Positions 21,101 through 21,912 of a DNA stretch of 21,912 bases are shown in pieces. Origin of the DNA: a virus. Both the position numbers and the translations under genes were made by a program. Within the stretch, counting starts at the first letter, position 1. Every line of letters begins with the position of its first letter. The notes beneath the pieces are model-generated. The model had not been told where the DNA came from and ran no database searches. It was given only the letters and a program-made list of their open reading frames with translations. Location of the stretch: the IMG/VR virus record IMGVR_UViG_3300044858_005737, positions 1 through 21,912 of that record; one strand, 5' to 3'.

Positions 21101-21912
21101 GCGTGCTGCAAGAAATTCGCGAGATGAAGACAACACGGAACACAATATTGCCATTGTTGATGCAATACAGCGGCGCGTTGCCGCGCTGGAACAGAAGGAA
21201 CTCCAATACAGGAAACTATCTGCACGTCACGACAATCCACAGGGAAAGAGTGCCGACGAGGTGCGTGAGCAGGAGAGTGCAATAACGACTGCGATTGATG
21301 AGTTTGAGGACAAACTCAGCGATCTTCGTTTCACGGGCAATACGCGTCAAGCGGAAATTGACAAAGTCAATGACCAAATCAACGCGGCAAATGAGCGACT
21401 TGACATATTGCGCTCAATGAAGACCGGAAAACTGACGGACGAAGAAAGATCGTGGTTGTATCAGAATACGGATTGGTCTTCGGTTACCGTTGATGCCCAG
21501 CCGCTGTTCTTGGAGTTTGCCGCCAAGGCCTTGGACAAGGCCAACATTGCACAAAGCGATCCAACCCCCGTTGACCCGCTTGACCTACAGCCAACACAAC
21601 TGAATGTCAGCGCGACAAAGGTAAATGAGTATGCGCAGAACATCTTCATGGAGGTGGAGATCATCTCTGACATCCTGAAGGCAAAAGGCCTCTATCCGGG
21701 AACCGATGAGTATGCGGCGGCACTGTCCAAGGAACTCATGGATAACCCAATTGGGACGCGGATCGTCGTTGCAAGGAATGGACAGATAATTGACGGCCAC
21801 CACAAGTGGGCGGCAACAATCATGGTCAACGAATCGCTGCCCGACAACGAAAAGTTGCCAATACTCGTCTCCGAAATTGATGCTGACGTAATAACAGCAC
21901 TATCACTGGCAA
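12150..21912 (+). CDS. Giant polyprotein 2: metallopeptidase, ART-like, duplicated modules, ParB-like (right-truncated)
   Basis: I translated this frame from ATG 12150 to the right edge and found no stop: 3254 codons are visible and the C-terminus is missing. A strong AGGAG supports the start. Because it has no stop in the window, an ORF list requiring one would miss it. Parts in order: a polar N-terminal region with CPPGTPAANQFTD and a second Cys (near residues 235-255); a zincin peptidase (HEIGH, 572-576); long Lys/Glu helical stretches (about 700-1100); an ART-like segment (about 1105-1232); LSSGAR at 1326; module A; LSSGRR at 1862; a hydrophobic small module; LSSGSR at 2087; module B; an unrecognised region with NFC and LC cysteines (2920, 2931) and MPQ; long helices; and a ParB/Srx-like domain with DGHHKWAA (3215-3222). 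This is a polyvalent-protein architecture, probably a maturation-cleaved, injected cargo. It has no serine protease of its own and would be cut by polyprotein 1. Confidence 0.9.
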   Translation, partial: MADRGRRVERHILSKRLIVDDYLAVNHNDRAVAFKQAINASLSTSALNPDVATKAAMGMGGPNSDDTDNRKREFSADARPGVETNERGWRWETAKSREPGDQLFLFPSYRSRKSLSTEPNFGWLPNEPEDYSSFEEMLERVRNKPSVKITKYPVNPKTDDINRDAGVDIDPFSIMSGMSYEERKKRREEKKSNKNEIKTKNLGRSLKDRIPGGTLVARAAAMAGVVIDERNKFRCPPGTPAANQFTDRTGSNCFGFSPSRFGRFAAQMAREVYPEGADPSGLRGGVRGLFDFLYTGRGSYSAPEDFGRTPYFDPVTGEPNAPMDWRTADPPQGKRWIKNGFANAQDKVAANKAQVLSLQQRLGVDTSDEARRTNADLEETIEKLRQSGEWDVQLQSLTGTGGKRMTERQVEDFVRARLESTPGWLNLSKQEQDILVQADKVRYYQTERGVIEGILTQYAENPELVRNVGIISLQPMPRRGMVDEASTAFYGSGSNLRAIVNINIEEIMSNQEAMLPNMGPNERLAIAAVGTRTDAEASKAVADFLVSSDVAARAMAGMIDGAYSFAAHIGHHEIGHVLQGAVFMENIRESLAAKGYIEVPLFKRDGSPDLDSAGIQKVARVTSMDQLTGGQLIQLMQGMSKEIHPADVDDVMRRASVVSLLAGNYPDQYKADGNDPVWLLELSAELHALRSQGLFTGEDLDAVNKFLEWQDGPADQAVQRRRAEFDAAEAAREEAESFTPDEPTEVDIDPASVTPAELEEIYKDRLSDYRDATAARLMQAEEMIEQLDERQTISFGSEMEVGMLEVDEEVNAITERIRSIVGDKLAEDGSIKMDELSEELQKEIMQLQFQRQIKALDRSLYDKVAGRTRDSWQKRYSGVGKSRGARQRWDILMEDELLRAGWDRKTKKRLQTPDADSPDADVPENTVDLQSVNDSVRESLKKATPDQIKKKIINKYKERALIKDKTSDDYLIATEELDAMSNEYLLKLRASGDKRRTDTIRKELVQEVEASVRPKKKDLKKFKSRDDIKESAKKERATHRRKLTKEQRDAVSELGTFEDAEILRMLDPREQVAAGRAINRNNARLKRLGMKADPKSKDEGSLEEQVENILIPAMEAIDKTSVDQPFEMETVMEIDPSLVSGRAIGTELEMNGFTIGTQMVNGKSQIDVPKTGPGGQKARRVVVTVKAGDRGMFTSRQKGDDRDIFTMPPGRMRIIGRDPDGTVRVEFVHQSDTQEVVGKLAVTIGDGTDDAIWRKGQQKKLQKIFDRYVVSSGDRGDSRVGPRDSGDSEIRDTSTAVVDSVAEMGGSFAEPIDDLDGTDSPEAGRLSSGARQAGPTSPITREAQEAKRARLADAVQTRRLQTTERRKQELDTADKRVTEMRAAIEHYDRTGEWRGGEYGISRTIHNEDDRLDTALDLDDKTDQTNWTREELESFFREDFIQSNPGATEEQIRERVSARMSSFRDSLSRKLDLYEKEARLKKHNLEAEAQRRSQNTIDIEDLPDEVVDMLAAESAHIGSLAKEKQDQLFSTGDPSTKAVVHSGAAELAGGVIDPSRSVGTESGGGDAIMSDTAQINRNQAAYAREQLRKTKTRISGMGDIRAWLESDDDEIVFTSMDELENVPLTINGTNIRGVMQDSGRVVLRKSELSKSERRSIEDFVSEAEEAELLKTITKLEKAAEILERNDNQYMSVHSRISPEGIGFAKSPGYYGRHAYKVVPSDVAEYPLLGEMERGTNPVIKDELMERRWKTQAARGATHLVIGKTDEDIVDIMEASDERQILSRLAPVIGISTPVPASIAYNPNAGSSGMGPSKTQEMGLLTQKTGPAIIARALKQLKRDGRVDMDTVLSDPTLAPDDMPSASLSSGRRGEGPTAGSGVSRALGMAAGGTIRSRATGKVVDKILERTGADEDTKANVKVGLGLISAFGAGGPAGAATYVAVEAARRGGRDLAEFVVDELVERGRMTPEQAGRAMDAVDRIAPNGLPDGAKRKLGQAFTEAADLLERVNTPENRARLAEMSDDAIDSVVEKARSAKEGVREITDTTVESLRDLGSSARELGGSAREKLRGVRTRVMGPGAARVDGSGPKLSSGSRIAELPTPREIASRREVVRSRAVAADKERGEAVDRATKTVDGLKKALDEFERTGEWRGGDYGVGTLPDTVPENTSLEEASAKASNRSMQELMQILKTAPPQNATPEQIKEAEEKTKQALRARVEKTISLWEKDKRVRQHNLESSRLRREQGTIDIEDIPDDVRAELIAEGGALLDAAYQDRSVLDPIFSTGSDSSRVVIHQGPDTLKDGVISPNVNFGSTESGSLGGNTAAVNAIGAQRFYERHERRVRQRRNLGDIRRLLDGEVDRIEIDDQSIRADLEGLIPGYSSANTSLTRDQINGLTPAQRNSLLNQYASKEKLDRLDTDISKSQKTYDVLKSNDGQHQSAYSDPVSGVAGGYYGRYAQTTTIPKDVADIAPEWEGGVRGEKTKINDPDAYKRWQSAMRGGHFVVVGERGSEITQDWGPSDEAQIIAPKKPIIGISGQLNPGKGQISGTSSDGQKISMAIAARAMEQYRRDGRVDPETVLADRSLVPELASIDITGRSERAIEELRAAEKSAHNPWITTKDLISISTKQEKPNTKPDELVLGQETRSQRKKERMAIVGKAIYELKQIIGGATSKEFPGVTRADIDPKIVRLLMKEPLEVLNARLEKAAMRMHMGFDRRVRVRMTEDDLMNFGKTGSVRAGGTNSSSQPSRRLERLMRMDPEYRESRSARSMAGNKIAPVSGTDSAVSQGLKMAQMILESGKTLSNMSDEQIQDTFSGEVSRKDNNRNDRESDPVYLTKNRAIAVAILALGEKVELQPSSTTGKIIPQQLVSEATSGALLLVSKDSDEWRDFAEKIGLPSDERATNEEMDDALTNFIETYNINFCSMPQASGNILCISGVEVDRNEMPQLVGNPIDGKSVAGRMFIDGMLDGTWKSKFADELAESREKLRAARNSRDEDNTEHNIAIVDAIQRRVAALEQKELQYRKLSARHDNPQGKSADEVREQESAITTAIDEFEDKLSDLRFTGNTRQAEIDKVNDQINAANERLDILRSMKTGKLTDEERSWLYQNTDWSSVTVDAQPLFLEFAAKALDKANIAQSDPTPVDPLDLQPTQLNVSATKVNEYAQNIFMEVEIISDILKAKGLYPGTDEYAAALSKELMDNPIGTRIVVARNGQIIDGHHKWAATIMVNESLPDNEKLPILVSEIDADVITALSLA
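12715..12741 (+). promoter_or_regulatory. Nine-A slippery run in polyprotein 2 with close stops in both other frames
   Basis: Bases 12715-12723 are nine A's inside an A-rich Lys/Asn stretch (about residues 186-200). The -1 frame stops at TAA 12728-12730 and the +1 frame at TAA 12739-12741. Slippage would yield an N-terminal fragment of about 193-197 residues. It parallels the ten-A run in polyprotein 1, but the A-rich context makes chance more likely here. Confidence 0.3.
13587..14249 (+). other. Zincin-type metallopeptidase domain of polyprotein 2
   Basis: GHHEIGHVLQG gives the HExxH zinc motif H572-E573-x-x-H576 (13863-13877). About 110 residues on, LLELSAELHALRSQGL offers E681 or E685 as the third ligand, on the E-x-x-x-E-x-x-A pattern seen in zincins. 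Upstream strands include AIVNINIEE and the FYGSGSNLR turn. Polyvalent proteins often carry such peptidases, thought either to process the polyprotein or to act on host targets. It has no visible secretion signal. A second processing enzyme besides the prohead protease is therefore possible. Confidence 0.7.
14250..15461 (+). other. Charged helical spacer region of polyprotein 2
   Basis: Residues about 701-1104 are dominated by Lys, Arg, Glu and Asp with long predicted helices, probably coiled coil in part (around VDEEVNAITERIRSI and ELSEELQKEIMQLQF). A basic run RPKKKDLKKFKSRDD lies near residues 1015-1029. No family is recognised. It could be a DNA-contacting spacer. Confidence 0.35.
15462..15845 (+). 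other. ADP-ribosyltransferase-like segment, apparently without catalytic residues
   Basis: Residues about 1105-1232 follow the order of strands in ARTs of the ADP-ribosyltransferase exoenzyme type: an AMEAIDKTS helix, a METVMEI strand where RG is expected, GTELEMNGFTIGT where the STS motif is expected, a VVVTVKAGDRGMF strand, and DDRDIFTMPPG where E-x-E-x-x-x-P-x-G is expected. The fold pattern is suggestive, but the Arg, STS and Glu residues are replaced, so it may be an inactive binding module. It could also be an unrelated beta-domain. Confidence 0.35.
16125..17732 (+). repeat. Module A of a diverged duplication in polyprotein 2
   Basis: Residues 1326-1861 begin exactly with LSSGAR and end at the next LSSGRR. 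Landmarks shared with module B are an N-terminal Arg/Glu coiled coil, RTGEWRGGEYG, KKHNLEAE, TIDIEDLPDEV, FSTGDPS then VVHSGAAELAGGVIDP, GYYGRHAY, and a closing LKRDGRVDMDTVLSDPTL. Identity is moderate, so the duplication is old. Function unknown. The H-S-G and Y-Y-G elements faintly recall H-Y-E-type ADP-ribosyltransferases, a weak guess. Its central part (about 16950-17350) is visibly richer in A/T than the flanks. Confidence 0.8.
17733..18407 (+). other. Small LSSG-flanked module with a hydrophobic Gly/Ala-rich helix
   Basis: Residues 1862-2086 form a unit of about 225 residues between two LSSGxR motifs. It contains GLGLISAFGAGGPAGAATYVAV (split here as GLGLISAFGAG and GPAGAATYVAV, about residues 1918-1940), the most hydrophobic stretch seen in either giant protein, followed by amphipathic helices and a basic end. 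A membrane-inserting or pore-forming peptide is conceivable, as is a buried helical hairpin. It separates the two copies of the duplicated module. Confidence 0.4.
18408..19920 (+). repeat. Module B of the diverged duplication in polyprotein 2
   Basis: Residues 2087-about 2590 begin with LSSGSR and repeat the landmarks of module A: RTGEWRGGDYG, RQHNLESS, TIDIEDIPDDV, FSTGSDS then VVIHQGPDTLKDGVISP, GGYYGRYAQ, GGHFVVVG, and a closing YRRDGRVDPETVLADRSL. No LSSGxR is visible at its C-terminal end. The conserved landmarks are likely to be structural or active-site positions; the enzyme class is unknown. Confidence 0.8.
19921..21590 (+). other. Unrecognised region between module B and the ParB-like domain
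   Basis: Residues about 2591-3147. First half: Arg/Lys-rich helices, including KEFPGVTRADID and VRVRMTEDDLMNFG. Middle: NRAIAVAILALGEKVEL, then two cysteines (C2920 in NFC, C2931 in ILC) ahead of EVDRNEMPQLVG, and AGRMFIDGMLDG. Last part: heptad-like coiled coil (about 2980-3110). The F-C, L-C and R-x-x-M-P-Q order reminds me of a conserved block in other large phage proteins, often before ParB-like domains, but I cannot name the family. Confidence 0.35.
21591..21912 (+). other. ParB/Srx-like domain at the window edge (cut off)
   Basis: Residues about 3148-3254 include TRIVVARNGQIIDGHHKWAA, where D3215-G-H-H-K-W-A-A matches the [DE]-G-x-H-R-x-x-A core of the ParB/sulfiredoxin fold, here with Lys for Arg. 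ParB-like domains in phage polyvalent proteins act as nucleases or CTP/ATP-binding DNA clamps. The next strand, LPILVSEID, fits the fold. The domain probably continues beyond the window. Confidence 0.7.

Noticed and set aside
1-21912. CRISPR array, insertion sequence, attachment site or RNA gene
   Set aside because: Nearly all of the window is coding on one strand; no spaced direct repeats, transposase motifs or structured RNA signatures were seen.

Overview
The window is a dense, one-directional stretch of what looks like a tailed-phage (Caudoviricetes) or prophage head-gene region. Everything that reads as coding lies on the + strand, in four genes separated by no more than about 120 bases. 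The phage call rests on an HK97-type prohead protease domain at the start of the second gene, followed by giant multidomain proteins of the 'polyvalent protein' type that phages and conjugative elements use in host conflict. An actinobacterial host is only a guess, from module styles I associate with actinophages. Base composition is roughly balanced.

Layout: (1) 1-378, the C-terminal end of a gene entering from the left, possibly the portal protein by position. (2) 484-10452, one uninterrupted 3322-codon gene: prohead protease, cysteine-cluster domain, linker repeats, ArdC-type antirestriction/metallopeptidase domain, a complete SF1 (UvrD-like) helicase, an AT-hook and acidic linker, and an unknown C-terminal domain. 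(3) 10572-12140, a very acidic Met/Lys-rich protein with two cysteine clusters, a PepSY-like part and a DUF6582-like tail. (4) 12150 to the right edge, a second giant gene, open for 3254 codons with no stop in the window. It carries an HEIGH metallopeptidase, a degenerate-looking ADP-ribosyltransferase-like segment, two diverged copies of a roughly 500-residue module, a small hydrophobic module and a ParB/Srx-like domain at the window edge.

The main observation is a short motif, L-S-S-G-x-R, found twelve times in the two giant proteins, nearly always between recognisable domains or in the linkers that separate them. All twelve copies use different codon combinations, so protein-level selection rather than DNA repetition maintains the motif. 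With a prohead protease at the head of the first giant gene, the simplest reading is that LSSGxR is its cleavage site. The giant proteins would then be polyproteins co-assembled into the prohead, cut during maturation, and their domains (ArdC, helicase, peptidase, ART-like, ParB-like) delivered with the DNA. Precedents are T4 internal proteins, the phiKZ inner body and P1 DarA/DarB. This is inference and untested.

A second observation is a run of ten A's within gene 2 (and nine A's within gene 4). Both alternative reading frames meet a stop within a few codons, so slippage would yield a protease-only short form.
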